Source: Adiantum capillus-veneris (taxonomy: Eukaryota > Streptophyta > Polypodiopsida > Polypodiales > Pteridaceae). Taken from it: DNA of 62,000 bases. Within the stretch, counting starts at the first letter, position 1, and each line of letters starts with the position of its first letter. The notes beneath the pieces were generated by a model. The model was given only the letters and a program-made list of their open reading frames with translations. It was not told the origin of the DNA and made no database searches. This document shows, piece after piece, positions 43,720 through 56,095 of this stretch. A program made the translations under genes and the position numbers. The stretch covers positions 180,857,193-180,919,192 of the forward strand of contig CM043944.1 in the NCBI GenBank assembly GCA_014529385.2. The letters are read 5' to 3'.

Positions 43720-44263
43720 TTCTACAATGTTTCATAAGTTTTCCATAAGTTTTTTAAATTCCATCTAAGTTCATTTTTTCCCTCTTTGTGTAAATCTCAC
43801 ACAAAGAATCCAATATATAATGGATGAGTGCCGCTCCTCTTTTCCACCTTGACTCAGCAACTAGTATTAGAGGTATAAAAGTCCTAGGTCTCACTATTCT
43901 CCTTTTGTTTAGGTACTCTCCTCTTTTTTCTAGTTGTTTATTGATTTTTTTTTAAAAAATATTTTAGGTTGATCCCTTTGATTAAGTTCTCTAGACAAGG
44001 ACCAAGGCAGAAGCTTTAATAGGACTAACGCCTTAATAAATATCCAAGTGGGGATATCTTCAACATCTTGCTACCACTCCATTTTCACGAGCTAAACCTA
44101 CCTCTCTCAAAGTGTTGAATTTAATAACCTCACACAAAGAGAGTTCCAAGGGAGTCTTTATCTAAATTTTGCATTGAGAGGATTACCACTTTTCCTCAAT
44201 TTGTCTCTGTCATCAACAATTTCATGCACTCCTTAAGCATCCAATCTACTATTTCTAACCTTC
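43376..44263. other. AT-rich spacer, nothing recognised
   Basis: It contains a short (AT)n run (43688-43721) and no coding or element motif that I can support. It is the last sequence before the left palindrome arm. Confidence 0.4.
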
Positions 44264-45284
44264 TTCCATGCTTGCTAACTAGTATCTTGTTATTCAACAA
44301 AACGTAGGTTGCCCTTCTCACCATCCCACTTGAAGGACTCTTACTCTTCCCTTCTTGCACTTGGTAGCTCTTATTTTTACATCCAAGAACATCAATTGAG
44401 CTGTAGAATGACGACGATGATGATCAAGTCTTTGACCTCAACAACACCCATCTTGATTGTCACAAACTTGTCCTTTAATCTAGCTAGCAATTGCTAGCTC
44501 CCCTCTTGAAGAAACTCGATAGCCCATCTTTTGGAAACCCACCTACTTGGAAATCCTCTCTACTCTCAGTAGCTCTTTACATCTCTATTTTGTATGCCAT
44601 CCCAGCTACTGTAGTCCTCTCCACTCTTAGTAGCTCTTCAGCTCTCTACTTTGGATGCCATCACAGATAACATGACATATTCAATCTATCATCTCAGCTT
44701 TCAACCTCTCCTAACCATGCACACCATTATGTATGCATTTTCTTTGATAAAAAATTGAGCATAATGAAAAGACCAGCCCTTATACTCAAACCCCTCTATT
44801 AAAATGTGGACATGAATAGATTGATCCCTCTTTTTTGTGAATTAATGTGTATTTTCCAAAAGGATTCCCCCCCGTTAATGTATCTATGTTAAATTGCTTA
44901 AATGTTCAAAAATAAAAGACCCCTCTTGCTAAACTCACGTGGCACAATAACAACTTATACAGTGGACCCCAATGCCTTTATACAATATCATTGGTGGTTA
45001 ACAAAGTAGTTATAGGAATCAAAATATATTCACTGGGCTACTGATTCACTTGATCAACAATCAAAGGTTCACCTTCTTAGAGAATTAAAACAATACATGC
45101 AACCTAATGCTCTGCCCTACTACCTATTGAAGCTTTGATAAAGTCATGTTTGAGTTGAGCCATGATGTCTCCTCATAACTATAGGTAGCCACCTTGCAAC
45201 ACATTGTAAGAGACCTCTACTTCAATAAGCACCCAAAAAAGCTATTAAATCAATGCATCATCAATAGCTCTATTCCACTCTTTT
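44264..45284. other. Unassigned part of left arm
   Basis: AT-rich sequence with no recognised gene. It includes paired imperfect words 'ctctactctcagtagctctt' and 'ctccactcttagtagctctt' near 44560-44640, a small tandem repeat. Its mirror is 56096-57117. Confidence 0.4.
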
Positions 45285-45681
45285 GAGTTCATATGCCTTT
45301 TTGTATAATCTCCATGAATCTAGCTGTTTTCAGGACATTTTCAAAAACTCAACATTTCTTGGTCTTCCACACATGTTTGAAGTAAAAGAATCTCACAATC
45401 TGTGTTCCGATAAGCAGCACTTGGCTCTTGAAAACCATTCCTCCTAGGAAGAGACCATTCTTGAAGAATCAAATCTTCCAGGTCTTCTGCACCCATTTGC
45501 AAATCTTTCCTACTAGGCCACTTATCTTTGGGTTTCATAGATTCTCATTGAACTAGAAGCCTAATTGTCATCAAATGTTCTTATTTTACTTATCATTCTC
45601 TATTATCCCATTTCAATGTGTCTGCTATATTTCTCATTTGTGGTGATTAATTGATCACTATCTTATGGTAAATGGAATAGA

Positions 45682-46780
45682 CACTTTTTTTTTTTTTGCA
45701 AAACTCACAATTGTGAGTGGTTGTTGTAATATAATGTCACAAAGATAATTAAAAAGGAGAGTCAAGCTCATGCCGAGCCTTGAAGGACAGAAGGTTACAT
45801 CAAAAATTAGTAAAAAATACTTGGTAGAGTTTTGTTACCAAGCGTCCAAACCTTTACACATCACGGCTTGACCGGATGGTGAGAGTCGCCCTAATCCAAT
45901 CATCTGACCTAAACATTTTACTTACCATACATATTATCTCATTACTTTCTTGTACAATCTATGAGAATCTAGTGTTAGAAAGGTTGCTATGGAATACACA
46001 AAAATTCTTGGCCTTCCAAATATTGTTGAAGAAATAGTATCTAACAATTTGAGTACAGATAACCAGTGTAGAACTTCAAAGTTGTTTCCCACTGAGGCAC
46101 AAATCCTTCTTGAAAAACCCTATCTTCCACGTTCTTTGTATACAATTTGCACACTTTTTCTACTAGGCCTCTACTAGCCGGGCATTCTCTGAATAGGTGG
46201 GTGAGGTCTTCACTAGCCTATCTACACCCTGAAAATCTATTGGATTCGATACCGCGTGCTTGCACAAAAATAATAAAACTAGGCCACTGTGGATTCATGA
46301 CGTTCTTCGTGACCTCAACCCATCTAGCCCTTGTCCATTGCTTCTTCCACTACTTCTTTAATGGGGCAAACCAATCAACCTTGTGTATTAGCTCTTGGTA
46401 AATGCCCTTGCTATGAGGTTTAGAGAAATGGCTACTGAAATGCCATTCCAAGATTTCCACTCAAAAGTAGATTCACAGATTGGGATCAAAATACTGACGA
46501 GCCCTTCTATTACTTTGATAACAAGAAGCTTCTCAGTGTCATTGAGTTGAAACAGGGCTACCACCTGGTGCACTTGCTATTTCTATCCCAGAAGTGGCTC
46601 AACCACTGGAGTCCTTTACCAAGGACACTATCCTACCAAGTCTAGTCACAATCTGACAAGTTACCAAAATCATGATCCATCATGAAAAAAGGTCCTAAAA
46701 ACTACAATAGAACTATCTAGAAAGGTCGCCCTATGGTTTAGAAACACTCTCCTATGGTCAAAACGTCAAAAAATAGTGAT
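45682..46780 (-). pseudogene. LINE 3' end (left arm)
   Basis: Mirror of the right-arm LINE at 54600-55697. Minus-strand scraps include a DWFAPLKK segment and EDLTHLFRECPASRGLV with the Cys/His spacing of the zinc-finger region that ends plant L1-type ORF2. A T13 run at 45685-45697 is the poly-A tail in reverse. RT and endonuclease are missing. A second, shorter copy of the same 3' region lies at about 45285-45540. Confidence 0.6.
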
Positions 46781-46794
46781 TTAAGCTCTATACC

Positions 46795-47035
46795 CCAACA
46801 CCTGAAAGAAGAAGCTTCTTTGATTAAAGGTCAAAACATCATCATGAAAGTTGGCAAAACCACTCAGGGTACCTTACTGAAATGGTTGCCTGGCAAGAAG
46901 TTAAATTTCCTGATGAATGGCAGTTAGATATTTCTAAGACCGTGTTTAAATGAAGTAACTGCCCCTTCTCCTCTACAAGTGCAAAGGCTTGGATCTATAG
47001 ATCAATACAAGATACTTGGCTGATCAAAGTCTAGG
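46795..47035 (+). pseudogene. Copy E: movement protein C-terminus
   Basis: Viral homology begins at 'cctgaaagaagaagcttctttgatt' and matches 31928-32150 of copy B (including the LKWLPGKKLNF segment). The first two thirds of the gene are absent, replaced by LINE-bearing sequence. Confidence 0.75.
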
Positions 47036-47039
47036 AAGC

Positions 47040-49250
47040 AGTTGGATGTTGTACTGGCTAAACCCCAGTACTATGCCTCTTCTTCAAGCTTTACCGAGTC
47101 TAATGCAGTGATAAGGCCACCTCCGTCTCTGCCTTTTCTTCACCCTGAAAGATACAAAGATTTAGAAGGTTTATTTCGGTGCAAGTTATGCAATCGCATC
47201 ATGGCTTCTGCCTATGTTGCTAATGGAATTGAAGTTTTGAATCTCAAAGATATCAATGACAAAGATTTGTCTCATAGCATGCCATTATATTGTGCCTTCT
47301 CCAAACGCTAGGCTACAACCTTTGGATTCTTCTTCGAACTCGCACACCAATGCTCTGAAGGAACTTGCTGCTTTGCAATATCAGGTATTGACCAAAACTT
47401 TCTCTCCTTACTCAGTCTTCACCTTCTTTTCCCCGGGGGGTAATATATCAAGACATGAAAGATAAGAAGGAACTAAAGCCTGTGAAGCCTGTACAATTGA
47501 TTCTGTATGACAATCAATCTAGTGACAAGAATTTCCCAAGGATGTTTTCAGCTGTTCTACATGAACCCACCATTGAAACAGTAACCCAGATGCTGCAAAC
47601 ATGTCACCGTTTGCCCAGAAGATTTAGAAGATGGGTTTAACCCTAATGTTGGGTTCCATCCCAATATTAGATGGGGGGTTGATGCTCAAGTCCAGACTTG
47701 GGAGCAGAGGCCACAATAGGGCGAAGTTGTCAGAACTATCCTACCAGAGGATAGTGATTGGACAGTTTTTCATGATGACGCATGTGGAGAATATCAAGAG
47801 GAAGAATTGGATGAGCTAGATGTGCTATTACCCCAAATATTTCCTATTCTAGAAGCCTCCTCTGATGATGAGTCAATAATCAGCTTAGAATATCTGCTCT
47901 CTTCTAATGAAGAAGATAGGATAATAAATCCTGTCAATATGGAAACTGAAGGTGTCAAGGTTGAATCACACCTTCATCCACATCCTCAAATTTAAAAGGG
48001 GTAACAAAGATCGGAGATATGACCATACTTGATATCGACGATCTTTCCCAGGAACATATTTGGAAGGTGTTCGAGTTTATCTACAACTCCGCCCGCTATG
48101 GAATCAATTATAAAGATCTAACACAGAGGCAATCTGTGTCCATGATTATAGCTGGTTTTCGGGGGATGTTAAGAGCCTGGTGGGATGATCTCTGTCGGGA
48201 CAGTAAAGCCTAGATTATGCAAGGTGGGCCTGAAGGACGAGATAATTTCGACAATGTGATTTCTCTGTTTTTTGCAGCTCTTTTTATGTAGTTTTTAGGA
48301 TCAACCAATAAGATACATGAGTGCAATAAGGAAGCTTTTTTTAGAAGAAAACTCTGTGATTTGACGAGGTCAAGAAATATCATCAGCATATGACACAGCT
48401 TATGTATCATTTCCTTGGTGGTTATTTCAAAACGGATACAAACAATATTATCTGAATTCTTTTCCTGATCCTTTATCTTATTTGATTAAAGAAAGGATTA
48501 AAACGCAACAAAGAATGCAACTGTAAAGTTAAAGTTCGCAGAAACAATTTTTGCAAGAAATTCAAGGTGGTTTGAAGGAAAAGAAAATTGAGCAAAGAAG
48601 AACTGAAGCAAGTAAAGTGCTACATATGCAACAAGCCAGGAAATATCGCTCCTGAATGTCCAAAAAGGAAAAGAAATTTGGCATTGCTTTCTTAAAAGGA
48701 TCGATACAAATACAAGGTAATCTATTGCAATACCTTGTAGAAGAACGACTTCCCTATTGGTGAGTACATTGATTTTGATATTGTTGAAGAATCTACTTTA
48801 GATTCTTTTGAAAATTCTTCTACTACAGAGATTCCAGAGGAGCCTGTTTTCTCTGAGGAGCGAGCGTCGACTATAGAATATGGTAAGGAAAACCTTTTCT
48901 TTTCCTAAGCAAAAGAAGCAGCAAACTTCTAGTCCAGAATCAAGTTCTAGTTCATCTGAAGAATTCGAAGAAAGGAGAAATAAATATCCTCCACTCAAGC
49001 TTGATCTGTCCCGTAAAGAGCCGCAATGATATCAACCTTTACCTCTGTTCAGAGATATGGTTGAAGATGCCCTTGCTATTGCCCTAAGGGAAGATTGGCA
49101 CATGACGATGAATCAAAAGGGAGAATCTGTTGCACCTCATCAATAAAGAGAATCCGCTTCTACTCGTTTCTTTTCCAGTAAAGAGACAAGTAGGTATCAG
49201 GAAAGATATCCACAAAATCCATCAGCAGTGCCACTAGATGAAGATATACC
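47040..49250 (+). pseudogene. Copy E: coat protein
   Basis: It follows the copy B coat protein from the CKLCNRIMASAYVANG segment (about 47180-47230) through the acidic DDESIISLEYLLSS block, the capsid core near 48020-48200 and the CCHC knuckle (C-YIC-NKPG-N-IAPE-C, about 48630-48665), where the zinc-binding His is replaced by Asn. At least eight frameshifts or stops break it. The mirror copy on the right arm differs from it by scattered single-base indels. Confidence 0.8.
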
Positions 49251-49279
49251 GAAGCCTCCACCACTAGAGATCAGCCTCT

Positions 49280-49850
49280 AACCTAGAAACAAAGATTGAT
49301 CTGTTTATGACATAGCTAACCATTTGTCTGATGTAGTTGCTACGACTGATATTGCTAATGAAGCCCCTACCGATCGGGTTTCCTACTCGGTCCATAAACA
49401 GCTGTAGTATCATCAATCTTGATCCTAAGTATAATCGAGCCTTCTACTCTGAAGTTTGGATAAAATTCCCAGCTGAACAATCTTTCAGACTTGATGCATT
49501 TTGGAATTCGGGGTCTATTGTTTCCTACATCAACCAAGCCTTGGTTCCCCAACATTTGGTACCAAGCTTTTCATGGTATTACTGTTTCTTATGCCAACAA
49601 CACTTGCGGGCGCATTTCTACAATCGTCTTGTGTAAATGGCTTTGGGTCATGCTAAGTTTCAAGTCACTCTCTATTTCATCCTCATCCTAATACTGACCT
49701 TACTATCCGGTGCTGATAATCATATCTCAGCTCACGCCCTACACTGTGAATACTGATCTTTCGATCAGCTTCCGTCTTGAAGCTAGGTCCTATACAATTC
49801 TTACTAAAGCTCGCGGAGCTCTTTTGTTGGGGGGGGTAATTCCCACACTC
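49280..49850 (+). pseudogene. Copy E: aspartic protease
   Basis: Same protease as copies A and B, with a ~110-base deletion just before it ('cctctaacc' joined to 'tagaaacaaag'). The active-site region reads LDAFWNSGSIVSYI (Asp to Asn), then frames shift repeatedly. The end at 'gggggggtaattccc' matches copies A and B. Confidence 0.8.
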
Positions 49851-49899
49851 CCTAATCCACACAGAAAATGAAAAAGAAAAGGGAAAGAATGCAAGAAAG

Positions 49900-50040
49900 G
49901 TGGGGAATACTCGCATCTACAGATGGGTTTACACAGATAAGTCATTTTGATGTGGACTTATGAATATGTGCCTGGTGCAAAAAATAATATCGCCAATTTG
50001 TTATCACGTGTCAAAGCAACTATCCCTGATGTCACATTCC
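49900..50040 (+). pseudogene. Copy E: RNase H tail
   Basis: Short RNase H C-terminus (YEYVPGAKNNIANLLSRV) after the same bridge as in copies A and B. RT is absent here too. Confidence 0.8.
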
Positions 50041-50084
50041 ACTGTCTGAGAAATGATCCAATCTCAGCTTTGGATGTAAAAAAG

Positions 50085-50630
50085 ATACTGTACTTTTGTA
50101 TATATACCTGCACTCATCCTGCATATCGACACTTGTAAAGATATTATCACTCTACACTCTCTTAAAGCAACTTGCATTCGGTAAAGTGACACCTGCACTT
50201 ACCACACACTATCTCTAAAGCAACTCGCATGTGGTGGACACCCTGTAAGTGACACCTGCACTTACCATGCACTAGTGTATGATTGAAGCCATCCACACTC
50301 TTCTACTATAAAGAAGAGAGAAACTCAAAGGGAGAAGCACCTTTCATTTAGAGCTCATAAGCTTCTCACTTTAGAGTCCTCACGAGTCTAGTAAACCTCA
50401 GCACCTTATCCCTGTACAGTTTGTAATCTTCCACCATATCTTACCAAGCTTGTAACTATGAGTCCTCACGAGTCTAGTAACCTCATCACCTTATCCCTGG
50501 ACAATTTGTAATCTTCAGCCATATCTCTACCAAGCTTGTAACTATTTATTTGTGATGCTTTCCTGATAATTTCAACTACTGGTTTCAGACTATTTCTGTA
50601 TTACTCTGTGAATCTTGAGTCTTGTCTGCC
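50085..50630 (+). promoter_or_regulatory. Copy E promoter and leader
   Basis: Upstream 'taaagcaactcgcat' repeats, TATAAA at 50307-50312, and the twofold 'gagtcctcacgagtctagtaa' unit, as in the other copies. It runs into the primer-binding site at 50640. Confidence 0.6.
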
Positions 50631-50639
50631 TGCTTTAAT

Positions 50640-50655
50640 TGGTATCAGTGCCATG
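50640..50655 (+). promoter_or_regulatory. tRNA-Met primer-binding site (copy E), one mismatch
   Basis: TGGTATCAGTGCCATG, with the same A-to-T change as the B/C site. The mirror is at 50721-50735 on the minus strand. Confidence 0.7.
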
Positions 50656-50680
50656 TCTGAATTGGTTTTGAATGCTTTAT

Positions 50681-50695
50681 GATAGCCTGGCTATC
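50681..50695. repeat. Palindrome centre
   Basis: GATAGCC-T-GGCTATC: arms meet with a one-base spacer (50688). The centre lies 33 bases after the primer-binding site of copy E. In copies C and D the same place continues 'gatagctaggggtaat' or 'gatagccagtgg', so the inversion breaks the viral leader. Confidence 0.9.
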
Positions 50696-51533
50696 ATAAA
50701 GCATTCAAAACCAATCAGACATGGCACTGATACCAATTTAAGCGGATAGACAAGACTCAAGATTCACAGAGTAATACAGAAATAGTCTGAAACCAGTAGT
50801 TGAATTATCATGGAAAGCAAACACAAGAAATAGTTACAAGCTTGGTTAGAGATATGGCGGATGATTACAAATTGTCCAGGATAAGGTTGATGAGAGTTAC
50901 TAGGACTCGTGAGGACTCTATAGTTACAAGCTTGGTAGAGATATGGTGGAAGATTACAAACTGTACAGGGATAAGGTGCTGAGGTTACTAGACTCGTGAG
51001 GACTTATAGGTGGAGAAGCTTATGAGCTCTAATTGAAAGGTGCTTCTCCCTTTGAGTTCTCTCTTCTTTATAGTAGAAGAGTGTGGATGGCTTCAATCAT
51101 ACACTAGTGCATGGTAAGTGCAGGTGTCACTTTACAGGGTGTCCACCACATGCGAGTTGCTTTAGAGATAGTGTGTGGTAAGTGCAGGTGTCACTTTACC
51201 GAATGCAAGTTGCTTTAGAGAGTGTAGAGTGAGAATATCTTTACAAGGTGTCGATATGCAGGATGAGTGCAGGTATATATACAAAAAGTACAGTATCTTT
51301 TGCATCGCAGCTGAGATTGGATCCATTTCTCAGACAGTGGAATGTGACATCAGGGATTAGGTTGCTTTGACACGTGATAACAAATTGGCGATATTATTTT
51401 TGCACCCAGGCACATATTCATAAGTCACATCAAAATGACTTATCTTGTGCCATCTGTAGATGCGAGTATTTCCCACCTTTCTTGCATTCTTTCCTTTTCT
51501 TTTCATTTCTGTGTGGATTAGGGAGTGTGGGAA

Positions 51534-52075
51534 TTACCCCCCCAACAAAAGAGCTCCGCGAGCTTTAGTAAGAATTGTATAGGACCTAGCTTCAAGACGG
51601 AAGCTGATCGAAAGATCAGTATTCACAGTGTAGGGCGTGAGCTGAGATATGATATCAGCACCGATAGTAAGGTCAGTATTAGGATGAGGATGAAGATAGA
51701 GAGTGACTTGAAACTTAGCATGACCCAAAGCCATTTTACACAAGACGATTGTAGAAATGCGCCCGCAAGTGTGTTGGCATAAGAAACAGTAATACCATGA
51801 GAAAGCTTGGTTACCAAATGTTGGGGAACCAGGCTTGGTTGATGTAGGAAACAATAGACCCCGAATTCCATAATGCATCAAGTCTGAAAGATTGTTCAGC
51901 TGGGAATTTTATCCAAACTTCAGAGTAGAAGGCTCGATTTATACTTAGGATCAAGATTGATGATACTACAGTGTTTATGGACCGAGTAGGAACCCGATCG
52001 GTAGGGGCTTCATTAGCAATATCAGTCGTAGCAACTACATCAGACAAATGGTTAGCTATGTCATAAACATGATCA
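51534..52075 (-). pseudogene. Copy E mirror: aspartic protease
   Basis: Minus-strand duplicate of 49280-49850 on the right arm. The frame 51881-51534 is longer than on the left arm (115 residues, with HAKFQVTLYLHPHPNTD and ADIISQLTPY), because fewer indels are present. The DSG position is in a separate frame. Confidence 0.75.
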
Positions 52076-52399
52076 ATCTTTGTTTCTAGGTTAGAGGCTG
52101 ATCTCTAGTGGTGGAGGCTTCGGGTATATCTTCATCTAGTGGCACTGCTGATGGATTTTGTGGATATCTTTCCTGATACCTACTTGTCTCTTTACTGGAA
52201 AAGAAACGAGTTAGTAGAAGCGGATTCTCTTTATTGATGAGGTGCAACAGATTCTCCCTTTTGATTCATCGTCATGTGCCAATCTTCCCTTAGGGCAATA
52301 GCAAGGGCATCTTCAAACATATCTCTGAACAGAGGTAAAGGTTGATATCATTGCGGCTCTTTACGGGACAGATCAAGCTTGAGTGGAGGATATTTATTT

Positions 52400-54370
52400 C
52401 TCCTTTCTTCGAATTCTTCAGTGAACTAGAACTTGATTCTGGACTAGAAGTTTGCTGCTTCTTTTGCTTAGGAAAAGAAAAAGGGTTTCCTTACCATATT
52501 CTATAGTCGACGCTCGCTCTCAGAGAAAAACAGGCTCCTCTGGAATCTCTGTAGTAGAAGAATTTTCAAAAGAATCTAAAGTAGATTCTTCACAACAATA
52601 TCAAAATCAATGTACTCACCAATAGGGAAGTCGTTCTTCTACAAGGTATTGCAATAGATTACCTTGTATTTGTATCGATCCTTTAAGAAAGCAATGCCAA
52701 AATTTTCTTTTCCTTTTGGACATTCAGGAGCGATATTTCCTGGCTTGTTGCATATGTAGCACTTTACTTGCTTCAGTTCTTCTTTGCTCAATTTCTTTTC
52801 TTCAAAACCACCTTGAATTTCTTGCAAAAATTTTTTCTGCGAACTTTAACTTTACAGTTGCATTCTTTGGTTGCGGTTTTAATCCTTTCTTTAATCAAAT
52901 AAGATAAAGGATCAGGAAAAAGAATTCAGATAATATTGTTTGTATTCCGTTTTTGAAATAACCACAAGGAAATGATACATAAGCTGTGTCATATGCTGAT
53001 GATATTTCTTGACCTCGGTCAAATCACAGAGTTTTCTTCTAAAAAAAGCTTCCTTATTGCACTCATGTATCTTATTGGTTGATCCTAAAAACTACATAAA
53101 AAGAGCTGCAAAAAACAGAGAAATCACATTGTCGAAATTATCTCGTCCTTCAGGCCCACCTTGCATAATCTAGGCTTTACTGTCCCGACAGAGATCCCAC
53201 CAGGCTCTTAACATCCCCCGAGAAACAGCAGCTATAATCATGGACACAGATTGCCTCTGTGTTAGATCTTTATAATTGATTCCATAGCGGGCGGAGTTGT
53301 AGATAAACTCGAACACCTTCCAAATATGTTCCTGGGAAAGATCGTCGATATCAAGTATGGTCATATCTCCGATCTTTGTTACCCCTTTTAAATTTGAGGA
53401 TGTGGATGAAGGTGATTCAACCTTGACACCTTCAGTTTCCATATTGACAGGATTTATTATCCTATCTTCTTCATTAGAAGAGAGCAGATATTCTAAGCTG
53501 ATTATTGAATCATCATCAGAGGAGGCTTCTAGAATAGGAAATATTTGGGGTAATAGCACATCTAGCTCATCCAATTCTTCCTCTTGATATTCTCCACATG
53601 CGTCATCATGAAAAACTGTCCAATCACTATCCTCTGGTAGGATAGTTCTGACAACTTCGCCCTATTGTGGCCTCTGCTCCCAAGTCTGGACTTGAGCATC
53701 AACCCCCCATCTAATATTGGGATGGAACCCAACATTAGGGTTAAACCCATCTTCTAAATCTTCTGGGGCAAACGGTGACATGTTTGCAGGCATCTGGGTT
53801 TACTGTTTCAATGGTGGGTTCATGTAGAACAGCTGAAAAATCCTTGGGAAATTCTTGTCACTAGATTGATTGTCATACAGAATCAATTGTACAGGCTTCA
53901 CAGGCTTTAGTTCCTTCTTATCTTTCATGTCTTGATATATTACCCCCGGGGGGAAAAGAAGGTGAAGACTGAGTAAGGAGAGAAAGTTTGGTCAATACCT
54001 GATATTGCAAAGCAGCAAGTTCTTCAGAGCATTGGTGTGCGAGTTCGAAGAAGAATCCAAAGGTTGTAGCCTAGCGTTTGGAGAAGGCACAATATATGGC
54101 ATGCTATGAGACAAATCTTTGTCATTGATATCTTTGAGATTCAAAACTTCAATTCCATTAGCAACATAGGCAGAAGCCATGATGCGATTGCATAACTTGC
54201 ACCGAAATAAACCTTCTAAATCTTTGTATCTTTCAGGGTGAAGAAAAGGCAGAGACGGAGGTGGCCTTATCACTGCATTAGACTCGGTAAAGCTTGAAGA
54301 AGAGGCATAGTACTGGGGTTTAGCAGTACAAACATCCCAACTGCTTCCTAGACTTTGATCAGCCAAGTAT
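52400..54370 (-). pseudogene. Copy E mirror: coat protein
   Basis: Minus-strand duplicate of the left-arm coat gene. The N-terminal frame 54366-53992 is intact for 124 residues here but broken on the left arm, and 53574-53170 covers the acidic block and core. The knuckle frame 52827-52639 again has Asn in place of the zinc-binding His. Confidence 0.75.
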
Positions 54371-54599
54371 CTTGTATTGATCTATAGATCCAAGCCTTTG
54401 CACTTGTAGAGGAGAGGGGCAGTTACTTCATTTTACACGGTCTTAAAATATCTAACTGCCATTCATCAGGAAATTTAACTTCTTGCCAGGCAACCATTTC
54501 AGGTAAGGTACCCTGAGTGGTTTTTGCCAACTTTCATGATGATGTTTTGACCTTTAATCAAAGAAGCTTCTTCTTTCAGGTGTTGGGGTTTATAGAGCT

Positions 54600-55697
54600 T
54601 AAATCAAAATTTTTTTGACGTTTTGACCATAGGAGAGTGTTTCTAAACCATAGGGCGACCTTTCTAGATAGTTCTATTGTAGTTTTTAGGACCTTTTTCA
54701 TGATGGATCATGATTTTGGTAACTTGTCAGATTGTGACTAGACTTGGTAGGATAGTGTCCTTGGTAAAGGACTCCAGTGGTTGAGCCACTTCTGGGATAG
54801 AAATAGCAAGTGCACCAGGTGGTAGCCCTGTTTCAACTCAATGACACTGAGAAGCTTCTTGTTATCAAAGTAATAGAAGGGCTCGTCAGTATTTTGATCC
54901 CAATCTGTGAATCTACTTTTGAGTGGAAATCTTGGAATGGCATTTCAGTAGCCATTTCTCTAAACCTCATAGCAAGGGCATTTACCAAGAGCTAATACAC
55001 AAGGTTGATTGGTTTGCCCCATTAAAGAAGTAGTGGAAGAAGCAATGGACAAGGGCTAGATGGGTTGAGGTCACGAAGAACGTCATGAATCCACAGTGGC
55101 CTAGTTTTATTATTTTTGTGCAAGCACGCGGTATCGAATCCAATAGATTTTCAGGGTGTAGATAGGCTAGTGAAGACCTCACCCACCTATTCAGAGAATG
55201 CCCGGCTAGTAGAGGCCTAGTAGGAAAAGTGTGCAAATTGTATACAAAGAACGTGGAAGATAGGGTTTTCAAGAAGGATTTGTGCCTCAGTGGGAAACAA
55301 CTTTGAAGTTCTACACTGGTTATCTGTACTCAAATTGTTAGATACTATTTCTTCAACAATATTTGGAAGGCCAAGAATTTTTGTGTATTCCATAGCAACC
55401 TTTCTAACACTAGATTCTCATAGATTGTACAAGAAAGTAATGAGATAATATGTATGGTAAGTAAAATGTTTAGGTCAGATGATTGGATTAGGGCGACTCT
55501 CACCATCCGGTCAAGCCGTGATGTGTAAAGGTTTGGACGCTTGGTAACAAAACTCTACCAAGTATTTTTTACTAATTTTTGATGTAACCTTCTGTCCTTC
55601 AAGGCTCGGCATGAGCTTGACTCTCCTTTTTAATTATCTTTGTGACATTATATTACAACAACCACTCACAATTGTGAGTTTTGCAAAAAAAAAAAAG
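54600..55697 (+). pseudogene. LINE 3' end with poly-A tail (right arm)
   Basis: Plus-strand text includes DWFAPLKK, KQWTRARWVEV and EDLTHLFRECPASRGLVGK (about 55170-55225), resembling the zinc-finger domain at the end of L1-type ORF2, which follows RT in plant LINEs. It is interrupted by stops. A 12-A tail at 55685-55696 fits target-primed insertion. A related second fragment follows at 55840-56095 (KDLQMGAEDLEDLILQEW in another frame, but the underlying DNA parallels 55218-55400). Identification rests on the HLFRECP box and the tail. Confidence 0.6.
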
Positions 55698-55839
55698 TGT
55701 CTATTCCATTTACCATAAGATAGTGATCAATTAATCACCACAAATGAGAAATATAGCAGACACATTGAAATGGGATAATAGAGAATGATAAGTAAAATAA
55801 GAACATTTGATGACAATTAGGCTTCTAGTTCAATGAGAA

Positions 55840-56095
55840 TCTATGAAACCCAAAGATAAGTGGCCTAGTAGGAAAGATTTGCAAATGGGTGCAGAAGACC
55901 TGGAAGATTTGATTCTTCAAGAATGGTCTCTTCCTAGGAGGAATGGTTTTCAAGAGCCAAGTGCTGCTTATCGGAACACAGATTGTGAGATTCTTTTACT
56001 TCAAACATGTGTGGAAGACCAAGAAATGTTGAGTTTTGAAAATGTCCTGAAAACAGCTAGATTCATGGAGATTATACAAAAAGGCATATGAACTC
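55840..56095 (+). pseudogene. Second LINE 3' fragment (right arm)
   Basis: DNA 'ggcctagtaggaaa...ttgcaaa' at 55862 parallels 55220 'ggcctagtaggaaaagtgtgcaaa' and continues alike through 'acacagattgtgagattctttta' against 'tactcaaattgttagatactattt'. It is thus a diverged duplicate of the end of the neighbouring LINE. Its mirror is at 45285-45540. Confidence 0.5.

Larger units (their letters stand above)
44264..50687 (+). repeat. Left arm of ~12.85-kb inverted repeat
   Basis: The arm matches the reverse complement of 50689-57117 along its whole length (for example 44264 'ttccatgcttgctaactagt' pairs with the last bases before the second gap). It holds a LINE 3' end and pararetrovirus copy E. Differences from the other arm are mainly single-base indels in short runs. 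Confidence 0.9.
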
